A DNA stretch of 64,000 nucleotides from Microbacterium sp. VKM Ac-2923 (GCF_022815605.1 NZ_JALGRP010000010.1:62001-126000); one strand, 5' to 3'; positions 8,147 through 19,057 are shown, numbered from the stretch's first letter. Notes: generated by a model from the letters alone, not told the origin. A program made the numbers and translations.

Positions 8147-10186
8147 TCAGCCCAACTGCGCGGGCAGTTGCTCCGCCATCGACGGGCCGAGGGTACGCGC
8201 ATAGATTCGGGTGAGGTGGTTGTCGTCGCGGTACACGGCGACGTTGCCGATGACGCCGACGCACAGATCGTCGGGACAGATCCACGGGGTGAGGTCGACG
8301 AGACGCACGCCGGGACGTGCGAGAGCGTCGGCGGGGTTGCTGTCGGCGAGGGATGCCGAGCGGGGCACGGCGCAATCGAGGGGGTCGGCGGCGTCGACGA
8401 CGCAGCCGAACATGTCGAAAGCGAAGCGTGGATTGTCACGCACCCCCACCACTTCGATGCCCGCGGCGCTCATCCGGTCGACGAAGCGGTCGACGCCCGG
8501 GCGCACCCGCTCGTCGTCCTCTCCGGCATCGGAGCGCGTGACCACCGTCATGACGACGTCGGGCTTCACCTGTTCGACCAGGCTCACGGCCGCTTCCCGC
8601 CAGGAATCGCACAGCTCGTCCATCCCCGGTTCGTCGAGCCCCATCGAGCACCCGCCCTTGATGAGATGGACGACGCCCCAGCCGTTCTCCTCGGCCGAGG
8701 GGAGCAGGGCCGCCGTGATCTGCTGAGCGTGCGAGTCGCCGATGACCGCCACGGTGTGACGCGCCCGTGCGGTGTATGCGGTCTCGTGACACGTGCCCCG
8801 TAATTCCTCGGCATCGGTCGCCCACTCACCCGCACATTTGCGCTCGAGCTGGGTCCATTCGGCGTCGAGCAGTGTCGGGAGGGGCAGCATCGGCGCATCT
8901 TCGGGAGTCTCCGCGAGCGCGGGGTCGCGGAGGACGGCTGCCCCGGGGTTCGTGACCTGGGCGCGCGCCTCGACCGCTCGTTCGTGCATCCAGGTCGTCG
9001 TCTGCCATGCGCCGACCGGCAGCGCGACCACAGCTGCGGCCGCGGTGAGCACCGCGATCGGCACGAGCGGCGATGCGTCCTCCCGGCGCCACGCCCGCGC
9101 CGGTCGGTCGACGGCCCACGTCAGCGCCCGCGCGAGGATCAGCGACAGGACGACGATTCCGAGGCCGCCGACGAGCCCCACCTCGGCGCGGTCGTTGACG
9201 ACGAGGAACGTCACCAGGATGGGCCAATGCACGAGGTAGAGCGCGTAGGCGTCGCGGCCCACGGCGCGCAGGGGACGGGATGCCAGGAGACGCGCCGGTC
9301 CGAAACGGCTCTCCCCCGTGCCGGAGGCGACGATCGCGGCCGCGCAGAGGACCGGCCAGAGGGCGAGGAAACCGGGGAATCCCCCACGGACGTCGAGGAC
9401 CATGCCCAGGACGAGGAGTCCGGCCATACCCGCCCAGCCGACGACGGCTCGAGCGGTGGCCCCCAGACGCAGGTGGGGAAGCGCCACGACGAGCAGGGAG
9501 CCGGCGGCGAATTCCCAGAGGCGCGCGCCGGTGTCGAAGTACGCCACCTGCTGCGCGGTCGCGGTCCGCACCACCGAATAGACGAACGACAGGGTGAATA
9601 CCGCCCCGAACGCCGCGCCGACGACCCGGTCCGGTGAGAGCCCCCACCGCCGGACCACGACCTGGCACAGCCCCAACAGCGCGATCCACAGCACGAACGC
9701 CTGGCCCTGCACCGACATCGACCAGAAGTGCTGGAGCGGACTCGTCGTCTCCGTCCGCGCGTAATAGTCCACGGCATCCGCCGCCAGCAGCCAGTTCTGC
9801 GTGTACGTGAGCGAGGCCCACGTCTGCTCCCACACCGCGCGCCAGGAGGTCTCGGGGTAGAGCGCCCAGACCACGAGCAGGATGCCGACGAGGGTCACGG
9901 CTGCCGCCGGGAGCAGCCGGCGTAAGACCCCGAGCAGGTGCGGAACGGGGTGGATGGGCGTCGGCCCCGCCATCCTGCGGACGAATCCGCGGGTGAGGAA
10001 GAACGCCGACAGCATGAGGAAGACGTCGACACCGCCCGACACCCGGCCGAACCACACGTGGTATGAAACGACCAGCAGAATGGCCACTGCGCGCAGCCCG
10101 TCGATGTCGGGCCGGTACGCCCAGCGCCCCTCGTCCGCCCGGTCAGCGCTCGCCGACCGGGTGCTCGACCCGAGGGTCAGACGCAC
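8147..10186 (-). CDS. Membrane acyltransferase (OafA/YrhL type) with C-terminal SGNH domain
   Basis: 679 residues. The N-terminal 370 or so residues form the acyltransferase-3 membrane domain: RPDIDGLRAVAILLVVSYH with the expected histidine, then SGGVDVFLMLSAFFLTR and about ten hydrophobic helices. The C-terminal third is a periplasmic SGNH hydrolase-like domain with block I AVIGDSHAQQ and a terminal DDNHLTR (Asp-His block). Such fusions O-acetylate surface glycans. It lies 7 bp downstream of glf on the same strand, so its substrate is plausibly the galactofuran or another glycan made here. The start is GTG. Confidence 0.9.
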   Translation of the reverse strand: MRLTLGSSTRSASADRADEGRWAYRPDIDGLRAVAILLVVSYHVWFGRVSGGVDVFLMLSAFFLTRGFVRRMAGPTPIHPVPHLLGVLRRLLPAAAVTLVGILLVVWALYPETSWRAVWEQTWASLTYTQNWLLAADAVDYYARTETTSPLQHFWSMSVQGQAFVLWIALLGLCQVVVRRWGLSPDRVVGAAFGAVFTLSFVYSVVRTATAQQVAYFDTGARLWEFAAGSLLVVALPHLRLGATARAVVGWAGMAGLLVLGMVLDVRGGFPGFLALWPVLCAAAIVASGTGESRFGPARLLASRPLRAVGRDAYALYLVHWPILVTFLVVNDRAEVGLVGGLGIVVLSLILARALTWAVDRPARAWRREDASPLVPIAVLTAAAAVVALPVGAWQTTTWMHERAVEARAQVTNPGAAVLRDPALAETPEDAPMLPLPTLLDAEWTQLERKCAGEWATDAEELRGTCHETAYTARARHTVAVIGDSHAQQITAALLPSAEENGWGVVHLIKGGCSMGLDEPGMDELCDSWREAAVSLVEQVKPDVVMTVVTRSDAGEDDERVRPGVDRFVDRMSAAGIEVVGVRDNPRFAFDMFGCVVDAADPLDCAVPRSASLADSNPADALARPGVRLVDLTPWICPDDLCVGVIGNVAVYRDDNHLTRIYARTLGPSMAEQLPAQLG

Positions 10187-10193
10187 GAGGGCA

Positions 10194-11351
<1,158 letters not shown>

Positions 11352-11366
11352 TCAAGAACAGGGAGC

Positions 11367-11372
11367 ACCCTA
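11367..11372 (-). promoter_or_regulatory. Candidate -10 box (TAGGGT) for glf
   Basis: TAGGGT about 36 nt before the glf ATG in the 162-bp divergent spacer. No matching -35. Confidence 0.3.
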
Positions 11373-11450
11373 CGGGCACAGCGCTCAATAGTACCCGCGG
11401 CACCTGCGAGAACCGGGGCGGCGCTCAGCGGCCGCGCAGTGACCGTCCGA

Positions 11451-11456
11451 TACGAT
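11451..11456 (+). promoter_or_regulatory. -10 box (TACGAT) for the 11.5-19 kb glycosyltransferase operon
   Basis: TACGAT, then a leader of about 30 nt with GGACGAG as ribosome site before ATG 11493. Confidence 0.4.
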
Positions 11457-11492
11457 GACGTGTCGAAAAGCGGCGGATGGGGACGAGACTGC

Positions 11493-13409
11493 ATGGGTGA
11501 CTGGGTCAGCGCGATTCCGCCGTACCTCGTCGTCGCTCTCGTTCTGATCGTGCCAGGCTCGGCGGTCGTCGTCGCCGGATGGGGATGGCGCAGCCCTCAG
11601 CGCCTTCTTCTGGCGCCAGCGATTTCCACCACGCTCGTCGCCGTCGCATCGACCGTCGCCCCGCTCATCGGGCTGACCTGGAATCTCATTCCCGTGGTGC
11701 TGGTGACGGTGCTGGTGGTCGGTGTGGCGCTGCTTCTGCGCCGCGCCGCCGGTGCCGACGCTCCCCCGGCGGGGCGACGCACCGCCCTCGTCGCCCTGTT
11801 GTCCCTGGCAGCCGCCGCCGTGGTCAGTGCCGTCTTCTTCGCACGCGCCTTCGGGTCGCCGGACAACATCGCCCAGCGGTTCGACAACATCGTCCACCTG
11901 AACGCGATCGGGCTGGCGCTAAAGACCGGAAACTCCTCCCCCTTCCAGATCGGCGCGACCTCGGACATCGGGTTCTATCCGCACGCCTGGCATTCGCTCA
12001 CGACTCTCGGTGCCGAGCTGACGGGGGCGACGGTCCCGGTTGCGGTGAACGGCGCGAATCTCGCGATCGTGTCGATCCTCTGGCCGGCATCCGCCATGGC
12101 GCTCGCAGGCGCCTTCTTCGCCCAGCGACGTACGGCGTTCGTCGTCACGGCGGCTTTGACCACCGGTTTCGGCGCCTTTCCGGCGCTGTTCTTCAACTGG
12201 GGTGTCCTGTACCCCAACCTCGTCGGATACGCGATGGTGCCTGCGGCCCTGGCCGCGGTGGTGACGGCGCTGCCGGAACGCGGTGCGCCAGCGTGGGTGC
12301 GCTCGGCTCTGCTCATCGCACTCCTCGCCGGGGGCACGTTCCTCGGCCACCCGAACGCCTTCCTCAGCCTTCTGGTCTTCGCCGCCTCGGTCGCCATCAC
12401 CACCCTCGCCATCGCGGCCGCGACGAAACGGACACGCGCGTCGATCGTCGCGTTCGTGGCGACGACGGCCGGTCTCGGCGTCGCTCTCGTCGCGACGCTC
12501 ACCGTCTTCCGCACGGGCGCCGAACACTCCGGGTGGAGCCCATGGCAGCAGACGGCGCAGGCTCTGGGCGAGGGAGTGTTCGCGGCACCCCGCGGATTCA
12601 CCCCGACCGTGCTCGTGACGATCCTCCTCCTCGCCGGCTTCCTGGCCGTCGCCCGTCGACCGCGCCGGCTGCCGGTGCTCGCGCCCTTCGCCGTGGCCGT
12701 TCTCCTCTTCGTCGTCGCCTCGGGCTTGCGGATCGACCATCCGCTTCGGCAGCTCCTCACGAATCCCTGGTACAACGATTCCAACCGGCTGGCTGCGCTC
12801 CTCCCGCTCGTCGCCATTCCCGTGGCGACGTTGGGCGCCCTCGCGCTCGTCGATTTCGCCCTCCGCCTGGCGTCGACACGTCGGCTCCCGAGGTGGACCA
12901 TGCCCGCGGCCGCGGCGGTGGGGGTTCTGGCGCTCTTCTCCGTTGCTGTCGGACCGAACGTGCGGATCGCCCTCGGGCAGGTCCACGAGGCGTACTCCTA
13001 CACCGACAGCTCTCTCATCCTGTCGTCCGACGAGGAGGCGATCTTGGAACGGCTCCCGGAGGAGACGCCTCCCGACGCCCTCATCACCGGAAGCCCCCGC
13101 ACCGGAACCTCGCTGGCGCTGGCCTTCGCTGGCCGCGAGGTGACGCAACGACACATCTTCGGTTCTCCGTCTCCGGAACAGCTCTTCCTGAACGCGAATC
13201 TGCGGAACGTCGATTCCGACCCGGCTGTGTGTCAGGCGGTCGACGACATCGGCATCGACTACGTCCTGGACTTCGGCCGCCAAGACGTGATCGACCCCGC
13301 CGGCGCCGCCGCCTACGACGGCATTCAAGACCTCTCACCCGGCACCCACTTGAAGCTCGTGGACTCCCAAGGCCCGAACGCGCGGCTCTTCCGCATCGAG
13401 GGGTGCTGA
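11493..13409 (+). CDS. DUF6541-like polytopic membrane protein, probable GT-C-type glycosyltransferase
   Basis: 638 residues. About a dozen hydrophobic helices occupy residues 10-500 and a soluble extracytoplasmic tail follows (SSDEEAILERLPEETPPD, then GIDYVLDFG). The layout matches actinobacterial DUF6541 proteins, which resemble GT-C enzymes using polyprenyl-phosphate sugars, but the function is not established. ATG start after a GGACGAG ribosome site; a longer in-frame extension to 11229 would run through the promoter. First gene of an operon with a GT4 (2-nt gap), a polyprenyl-phosphate-type GT2 and a flippase, which supports a role in outer-face glycan assembly. Confidence 0.75.
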   Translation: MGDWVSAIPPYLVVALVLIVPGSAVVVAGWGWRSPQRLLLAPAISTTLVAVASTVAPLIGLTWNLIPVVLVTVLVVGVALLLRRAAGADAPPAGRRTALVALLSLAAAAVVSAVFFARAFGSPDNIAQRFDNIVHLNAIGLALKTGNSSPFQIGATSDIGFYPHAWHSLTTLGAELTGATVPVAVNGANLAIVSILWPASAMALAGAFFAQRRTAFVVTAALTTGFGAFPALFFNWGVLYPNLVGYAMVPAALAAVVTALPERGAPAWVRSALLIALLAGGTFLGHPNAFLSLLVFAASVAITTLAIAAATKRTRASIVAFVATTAGLGVALVATLTVFRTGAEHSGWSPWQQTAQALGEGVFAAPRGFTPTVLVTILLLAGFLAVARRPRRLPVLAPFAVAVLLFVVASGLRIDHPLRQLLTNPWYNDSNRLAALLPLVAIPVATLGALALVDFALRLASTRRLPRWTMPAAAAVGVLALFSVAVGPNVRIALGQVHEAYSYTDSSLILSSDEEAILERLPEETPPDALITGSPRTGTSLALAFAGREVTQRHIFGSPSPEQLFLNANLRNVDSDPAVCQAVDDIGIDYVLDFGRQDVIDPAGAAAYDGIQDLSPGTHLKLVDSQGPNARLFRIEGC

Positions 13410-13411
13410 CC

Positions 13412-14608
13412 GTGGCGCGCTCCTCGACGGTCGCCGTCGCCTACGACTGCCTCTTCCCCTTCACGACGGGCGGCGGCGAGCGCCAGTACCGCGCGTCGGC
13501 GGATGTGCTCGGCGACCTCGGCTTCGATGTCGACTACCTGACATCCGTGCAGTGGGACGGTCCGACGCCGACGGAGGATCACTTCTGGATCGTGCCCATC
13601 GCGCCCCGTCTGTCCCTGTACGACACGCGGGGCGTCCGGCGCATCCCGGCCGCCCTCCGCTATGCCGCGTCGCTCTTCGGCAGCCTGCTCCGCCGCCGTC
13701 GCCGTTACGCCGCCGCCATCGTGAGCGGCCTGCCGATCTTCAACGTTTTCGCCGCCCGCCTTGCACTGCTGGGCTCGGGGACGAAGCTCGTCGTCGATTA
13801 CCTCGAGGTGTGGCACCGCCGGCAGTGGGTCGAGTACTCCGGCTCGATCACGGGCACGATCGCCTGGATTCTGCAGCGTGCCGCGATCGCGATCACCCCG
13901 CTGGCGACCTGCCACTCCCAGCTCTCCGCGACCCGCCTGCGCCGCGAGGGGCTCCGCCGCCCGCCCGTGGTGAGCCCCGGCTTGATCGACGGCGCCGTCC
14001 AAGTCGCGAGCCCCGAACCCGCGGCGACCCCGCCGTACGTGCTCTACGCCGGTCGCCACATCCCCGACAAGCGTGTCGAGGTGCTCCCCGCCGCCGTCGC
14101 CGCCGCCCGCGAGCACATCCCCGACCTCCGCCTCGTCATCCTCGGTACGGGACCGAGCTCCGACGCCGTCAGGACCGAGGTGCGCCGCGTCGACGGCGAA
14201 ACGTGGACCGACTTCCCCGGGTTCGTCTCGGATGCCGAGCTCGATCGACTCCTGCATGGCGCGGTCGCCCTGGCCAACCCGTCCCGCCGCGAGGGCTACG
14301 GTCTCGTCGTCGTCGAGGCCAACGCCCACGGCACCCCGGTCGTCCTCGTCGCCGACGAGGGCAATGCCGCCACCGAACTCATCGACGACGGCGTCAACGG
14401 CGTCGTCTCCCCCACCACTCGACCCACCGACCTCGCCCGGGCCATCCGGGACGTCGTCGACGGCGGTGACGACCTGCGCCGCTCTTCGCGCGCGTGGTAC
14501 GACACCGCCGTCGGCACTCGCACCATCCGCCGCACCGTGGAAGGGATCCTCTCGGCACTGCCGCTGCCGACCCCCGCCGCGGTGAAGACGAAAGAAGACA
14601 GCCCGTGA
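13412..14608 (+). CDS. Glycosyltransferase family 4
   Basis: 398 residues, soluble GT-B fold. N-terminal domain with the donor/acceptor loop FTTGGGERQYR; C-terminal nucleotide-sugar domain with VLYAGRHIPDKRVEVL and the E-x7-E motif region (REGYGLVVVEANAHGTPVVL). Retaining GT4 enzymes of this kind commonly transfer mannose, glucose or other hexoses to lipid-linked glycans at the inner membrane face. GTG 13412 is preferred over GTG 13403 because the GAGGGG ribosome site fits its spacing. Starts 2 nt after the preceding stop and overlaps the next gene by 4 nt. Confidence 0.88.
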   Translation: MARSSTVAVAYDCLFPFTTGGGERQYRASADVLGDLGFDVDYLTSVQWDGPTPTEDHFWIVPIAPRLSLYDTRGVRRIPAALRYAASLFGSLLRRRRRYAAAIVSGLPIFNVFAARLALLGSGTKLVVDYLEVWHRRQWVEYSGSITGTIAWILQRAAIAITPLATCHSQLSATRLRREGLRRPPVVSPGLIDGAVQVASPEPAATPPYVLYAGRHIPDKRVEVLPAAVAAAREHIPDLRLVILGTGPSSDAVRTEVRRVDGETWTDFPGFVSDAELDRLLHGAVALANPSRREGYGLVVVEANAHGTPVVLVADEGNAATELIDDGVNGVVSPTTRPTDLARAIRDVVDGGDDLRRSSRAWYDTAVGTRTIRRTVEGILSALPLPTPAAVKTKEDSP

Positions 14609-15801
14609 CCACTCCCGCCCCCACGGACGTCGAACTGACGATCCTCATGCCCTGCCTGAACGAGGCGGAGACCCTCGAGGTCTGCATCCGCAAGGCGCAG
14701 GGCTTCCTGCAGCGCAGCGGCATCCGCGGCGAGGTTCTCATCTCCGACAACGGCAGCACCGACGGGTCGCAGGCCATCGCCGAGCGTCTCGGCGCCCGCG
14801 TCTCGCACGCCCCTCGTCGCGGATACGGGGCCGCCCTCATCAACGGCATCGACACCGCCCACGGCCGGTACGTCATCATGGCGGATGCCGACGACAGCTA
14901 CGACTTCGAGAACCTCGAGCCATTCGTCGAGCGCCTTCGCGCGGGCGCCGACCTCGTGATGGGCAACCGCTTCCGCGGCGGCATCGAGCCCGGCGCCATG
15001 CCCCCGCTGCACAAGTACCTCGGCAACCCGGTGCTGTCGTTCATCGGTGAGCTGTTCTTCCGTCCCGGCATCCGGGACTTCCACTGCGGTCTGCGCGGCT
15101 TCAACCGCGCCCGCATCCGCGAACTGGATCTGCAGACGACCGGCATGGAGTTCGCCTCCGAGATGGTCGTGCGCGCCTCCCTCGCGCGCTACCGCATCGA
15201 AGAAGTCCCCACGACGCTGAAGAAGGACGGCCGCTCCCGCCCGCCGCACCTGCGCAGCTGGCACGACGGCTGGCGCCACCTGCGGTTCCTGCTGCTGTTC
15301 GCGCCGCGCTGGCTCTTCGTCTACCCGGGCCTGGTCGCCTTCTTCCTCGGTGCTCTGATCGTCGGAGTGCTCGCGTTCGGCGGCGTGAACATCGGCGGCG
15401 TCGGATTCGACGTGACGACGATGGTGTACGCCAGCGCACTCTGCGTGATCGGATTCCAATCGCTCCTGTTCTTCTGGCTGACGAAGCTGTACGCCACGCA
15501 GGAGGGGTTCCTTCCGACGAGCGAGAGATATCGCCGCATCGTGGCCAAGTGGTCGGCCGAGCGCGGCCTGCTGATCGGCGTCGGGCTGTTCGTCCTCGGC
15601 GTGGTCATCGGCATCGTGCAGGTGATCGTGTGGGGCGCCATCGACTTCGGCACGCAGAACGCCGCCCAGGCGGTACGGATCGCCCTCCCGAGCGCGCTGC
15701 TGATCATCCTCGGCTTCCAGACCGTCATGATGAGCTTCTTCTCGGGCGTGCTGACCACGCCCCGGCGCGAACAGCGCCCCGAAGCCGTCATCGAGAGCTG
15801 A
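14605..15801 (+). CDS. GT2 polyprenyl-phosphate glycosyltransferase with C-terminal membrane helices
   Basis: 398 residues. The N-terminal 230 residues form a dolichol-phosphate-mannose-synthase-like GT2 domain: ILMPCLNEAETLEVC, ISDNGSTDGS, the metal site MADADDSYDF (acidic residues at 94, 96 and 97), and the DFHCGLRGF acceptor segment. Four hydrophobic helices follow from about residue 235. Such enzymes load a sugar onto polyprenyl phosphate for use by GT-C enzymes outside the membrane; the DUF6541-like protein two genes upstream is the obvious partner (inference). Starts at GTG within a GTGA overlap. Confidence 0.88.
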   Translation: MTTPAPTDVELTILMPCLNEAETLEVCIRKAQGFLQRSGIRGEVLISDNGSTDGSQAIAERLGARVSHAPRRGYGAALINGIDTAHGRYVIMADADDSYDFENLEPFVERLRAGADLVMGNRFRGGIEPGAMPPLHKYLGNPVLSFIGELFFRPGIRDFHCGLRGFNRARIRELDLQTTGMEFASEMVVRASLARYRIEEVPTTLKKDGRSRPPHLRSWHDGWRHLRFLLLFAPRWLFVYPGLVAFFLGALIVGVLAFGGVNIGGVGFDVTTMVYASALCVIGFQSLLFFWLTKLYATQEGFLPTSERYRRIVAKWSAERGLLIGVGLFVLGVVIGIVQVIVWGAIDFGTQNAAQAVRIALPSALLIILGFQTVMMSFFSGVLTTPRREQRPEAVIES

Positions 15802-15805
15802 GCCG

Positions 15806-16939
15806 TTGCGAATCCTCGTCGACCTTCTGGGATACACGGGAGGTCGCGGCGGGACGGAGACCTACGTCCGTGAGCTGCTTCCCCGTCTGGCGGCCGAGAT
15901 GCCGGATGCCGCGTTCGTCGCGCTGACCGGGTCGTCGGGCGCGGCGGGTGTGCGCGGCTTCTTCCCCGGCGAGGTGCGCACGATCGGATGGGTCGGCGAC
16001 GGGCGGGCGTCATGGGCAGCCGGGGAAATCTTCGCCGTCGGACGAGCGGCGAAGGCCGTGGCCGCCGACCTCGTGTGGAGTCCCGCCAACTTCGGCCCGC
16101 TGACCGCGGGTGCGGTGCCCCGTGTGGTGTCAGTGCACGACGTGATCTACCACGAAGTGCCCGGCACGGGTCTCGCACGCATCACCCGCGCCATCACGGC
16201 GTGGCTCATGACGCGCACGGCTCGGACCGCCAGCGCCGTCGTCACCGTCTCCGCGTCCGCAGCGGATTCCATCTCTCGGCATCTCGGTGTCCCTCGGGAG
16301 CGCGTCACCGTGGTGCACAACGGCGGGTCCGAGATCGCGGCCGTCGACGATCCCTGGAGTCTGCTCGCCCCTCTCGGCATCGGTCCCGGACGGGCCGTCG
16401 TTCTGTCGACGGGAAATCGGATGCCGCACAAGAACTTCGCGGGTCTGCTCGATGCCGTCGCCGAGATCCCCGCCCCGGACCGGCCGCTGACGGTCATCGC
16501 GGGGGGCGGCGCCGACGATCCGCTGCGCCCGGTCGTCGAGCGCCTCGGCCTTTCGGACGACGTCGTCCTTCCTGGGTGGGTCGGCGACGACCAGTTGCGC
16601 GCGCTATACCAGGTGGCCACCGTTTACGCCTGCCCGTCGCTGACCGAAGGATTCGGTCTACCCGTCGTCGATGCGCTCAACGCCGGCGTGCCGGTCGTCG
16701 CCCACGACACCGCGGTCCTGCGCGAAGTCGGCGGGGAGCACGCGCGGTACGCGGATGCCACGGCGCCGGCCGCCTTCGCTTCGGCCTTGACGGACGTCCT
16801 CACCCTCGACCAGGCGGCGAGGGCCACGCGCGCCGCCGACGGACGCGAGTGGGCGGCCCGGTTCAGCTGGGCGTCGGCGGCGATCGGTCTCTCGGTAGTG
16901 TTGCGGCGTGCGGCTGCACAGGGACCGGCCCGTGTCTGA
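15806..16939 (+). CDS. Glycosyltransferase family 4
   Basis: 377 residues with a TTG start 4 nt after the previous stop. GT-B fold: N-terminal LLGYTGGRGGTETYVRELL loop, a SVHDVIYHEVPG segment, C-terminal domain with LSTGNRMPHKNFAGLLDA and the donor-binding motif EGFGLPVVDALNAGVPVV, in which the second Glu of the E-x7-E pair is Asp. Similar to mannosyltransferases of the PimB/WcaI sort, but the sugar is not predictable. Part of the overlapping operon; the 3' end overlaps the flippase gene by 8 nt. Confidence 0.87.
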   Translation: MRILVDLLGYTGGRGGTETYVRELLPRLAAEMPDAAFVALTGSSGAAGVRGFFPGEVRTIGWVGDGRASWAAGEIFAVGRAAKAVAADLVWSPANFGPLTAGAVPRVVSVHDVIYHEVPGTGLARITRAITAWLMTRTARTASAVVTVSASAADSISRHLGVPRERVTVVHNGGSEIAAVDDPWSLLAPLGIGPGRAVVLSTGNRMPHKNFAGLLDAVAEIPAPDRPLTVIAGGGADDPLRPVVERLGLSDDVVLPGWVGDDQLRALYQVATVYACPSLTEGFGLPVVDALNAGVPVVAHDTAVLREVGGEHARYADATAPAAFASALTDVLTLDQAARATRAADGREWAARFSWASAAIGLSVVLRRAAAQGPARV

Positions 16940-18173
16940 GCCGGCATCGCTGAAATCCCGCCTCGTCGGCTTCACCCTCATCCCCGCGGTGGCGGCGGTG
17001 TCACCGCTTCTCGTGCTCCCGGCCGTTTCGCGATCCGCGGGTCCGGATGGGTGGGCGAGCGCCATCGCCGGCGAGTCCGTCGGCACGTTTGCGGCAATCG
17101 CGGTGGCCTACGGCTGGACGACCGTCGGCCCGGCGCTGATCTCCATCGCGCCCGACGACACCCGGCGTGGCCGTCTCTATCGCGATGCGATGCTGGTGCG
17201 TCTGCTGACCTCTCTCATCGCGCTGCCCTTGCTCGTTTTGGTATGCGTCCTGGTCGCGGCGCCGGGCTACGGCCTGCTAGCGGCGCTGATGGGGCTGCAG
17301 GGTGCGCTCATCGGGCTGTCGTTCACGTGGTTCTCGGTGGGCGTGGGCGATCCCCGCTCGATCCTTTTCTACGACGCCCTCCCCCGGCTGGGGGTCGCCG
17401 TGCTGTCGATGGTGGCGATCCTCTCCGGGCTGCCCGTCGAGGTGTACCCGCTGGCCGGCATCCTGGTCACCGTCGTGGGAACGACCCTGTTCTCGCTCCG
17501 TCTGCTCCGCCGCTATCCCTCGCCGTGGCCCCCGCTTCGCGAGGTGCCCGGTCTCTTCCGTGTCGGCGCTCCCGTCGCACTCAATGACGCGGCTCTCGGC
17601 GCCTACTCCTCCGTGCCGACGCCGCTCGTCAACGTCATCGCGACGGGAACCGCTGCTGCGGGGTTCGCCTCGGCCGACAAGATGGCCAAGCTCGGACAAT
17701 TCCTGCCCTTGACGCTGGCGAACGCACTCCAGTCGTGGTCGGCCGAAGTGGGAGGAGGCGCGCGCCTGCGACGGCTGAAAGTCGCCCTCGCCCTGCACGG
17801 CGGATTCGGCGTGCTCGGCATGATCGTGCTCGGGCTGTTCGGACCGCCCGTGAGCGCCCTGATGTTCGGCGATCCCGCCGCCGCTCCCCTCGGCGTCTGC
17901 TTCGCCCTCGGACTCGCCTTCGCGATGTACTCGCTGCGTACATCGATGACCCGGCACGTTCTGTTCCCGGCCGGTGAGCAGACCGCCGTGATGCGCGCCA
18001 CCCTTGCGGCCACCGTCGTCGGCATCCCCCTCATGGTTGCGGGCGCTGCGCTGTTCGGTCCCCTCGGCGTCGCCGCCGGATACGCACTGACCGAGAGCAT
18101 ATCCACGGTCTTGCTGGCCTCGCGCACGCTCTCGCGCATGCACGCCCTGGCGCAGGAAGAGACTGCCGCATGA
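16932..18173 (+). CDS. Wzx-like polysaccharide flippase (MATE/oligosaccharide flippase superfamily)
   Basis: 413 residues, almost entirely hydrophobic with about 12 to 14 predicted helices and short charged loops, the profile of Wzx/PST transporters that flip polyprenyl-linked oligosaccharides. The GTG at 16932 lies inside the end of the preceding GT4 gene (8-nt overlap) with an AGGGA ribosome site; a GTG at 16908 would add eight residues. Its presence means this operon uses a flippase route, whereas the 27-29 kb region encodes an ABC exporter, so two export routes share one locus. The 3' end overlaps the next gene by 4 nt. Confidence 0.85.
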   Translation: MSEPASLKSRLVGFTLIPAVAAVSPLLVLPAVSRSAGPDGWASAIAGESVGTFAAIAVAYGWTTVGPALISIAPDDTRRGRLYRDAMLVRLLTSLIALPLLVLVCVLVAAPGYGLLAALMGLQGALIGLSFTWFSVGVGDPRSILFYDALPRLGVAVLSMVAILSGLPVEVYPLAGILVTVVGTTLFSLRLLRRYPSPWPPLREVPGLFRVGAPVALNDAALGAYSSVPTPLVNVIATGTAAAGFASADKMAKLGQFLPLTLANALQSWSAEVGGGARLRRLKVALALHGGFGVLGMIVLGLFGPPVSALMFGDPAAAPLGVCFALGLAFAMYSLRTSMTRHVLFPAGEQTAVMRATLAATVVGIPLMVAGAALFGPLGVAAGYALTESISTVLLASRTLSRMHALAQEETAA

Positions 18174-19057
18174 CCCGTCCGCTCCTGTTCGCCGTGTCGA
18201 CCCTGGGCCGCCAGGCCCCGTTGCAACGTCTGATCGACTCGGTCGTGCCCCAGCTCGGCCCCGGCGACCGCCTCGCGATCGTCGCGCAGGACAATGCCGA
18301 AGACGTTCGTCGGATGGCGGATGCCGCCGACGCGCCCGATCTCATCGTCGTCCGCACCTCGGCTCGCGGCGCATCGCTCGGACGCAACACCGGCATCGAC
18401 GCCTTCGTCGATGCCGATGGCGATGCCCTGGTGATGTTCCCCAACGACACCACGTGGTTCCCCCCGGGCAGCGTCGACGCGATCCGGCGTCTAGTCGCCG
18501 ATGCTCCCGGTGGGGCGGTGACCGTGTCCACCGAGATCGGCCCGCGCTTCGTCCTGCCCGCCCCGGGGACACCGCTCGGTATCGAGACGGTCTGGCAAGT
18601 GATCGAGATGAGCCTCGTCGTCCGCCTCGGTATCCTCCGCCGCATCGGCGGGTTCGACGTGACGATCGGCACAGGGGCCGCAAGTCCCTGGCAGGCCGGC
18701 GAGGTGACCGATCTGCTGATGCGCGCTCTCGCGGCAGAGCCGCGTCTCGCGGATTCATTCGTCTGGACGGCCGCTGACGATGTCGCCATCGGCGGCATCC
18801 CCGAGACCTCCGGTCTCGACCCCCGCGAGCGCCGCCGCAAGCTTCGCGCCTACGGCCGGGGCGTCGGTCGCGTCCTCGCCCGGCATCCTTTCCCGGTGTG
18901 GCATCGTTGGGGCTTCGTCGCTGCGGGTCTCGTGATCGGTGTCCGCCGCGGTAGCGAGTACCGCCCGGTCGACGGACTGACGGCGTTCGTCGGGCGCCTC
19001 GAGGGAGTCACGGGGCGCACGTTCGGCACCGCCGAGGTCACTGCGGTGTCGCGCTGA
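18170..19057 (+). CDS. GT2-like glycosyltransferase without a canonical DXD
   Basis: 295 residues. The N-terminus reads LLFAVSTLGRQAPLQRLIDS with a GT2-type substrate loop (GASLGRNTGIDAF). Where GT2 enzymes normally carry an Asp-x-Asp metal site this protein has MFPNDTTWFPPGS (Asn92-Asp93-Thr94). The rest (GGFDVTIGTGAASPWQAGEV, then LMRAL) fits the GT2 acceptor region. It is last in the overlapping operon, with an ATGA overlap to the flippase. It could be an active member of a divergent subfamily or have altered metal use; substrate unknown. Confidence 0.78.
   Translation: MTRPLLFAVSTLGRQAPLQRLIDSVVPQLGPGDRLAIVAQDNAEDVRRMADAADAPDLIVVRTSARGASLGRNTGIDAFVDADGDALVMFPNDTTWFPPGSVDAIRRLVADAPGGAVTVSTEIGPRFVLPAPGTPLGIETVWQVIEMSLVVRLGILRRIGGFDVTIGTGAASPWQAGEVTDLLMRALAAEPRLADSFVWTAADDVAIGGIPETSGLDPRERRRKLRAYGRGVGRVLARHPFPVWHRWGFVAAGLVIGVRRGSEYRPVDGLTAFVGRLEGVTGRTFGTAEVTAVSR

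Noticed and set aside
11579..14608. A 1009-codon + strand frame overlapping the DUF6541-like gene
   Set aside because: Its first 610 codons are Arg/Pro/Gly-rich shadow; the real gene is the GT4 starting at 13412.
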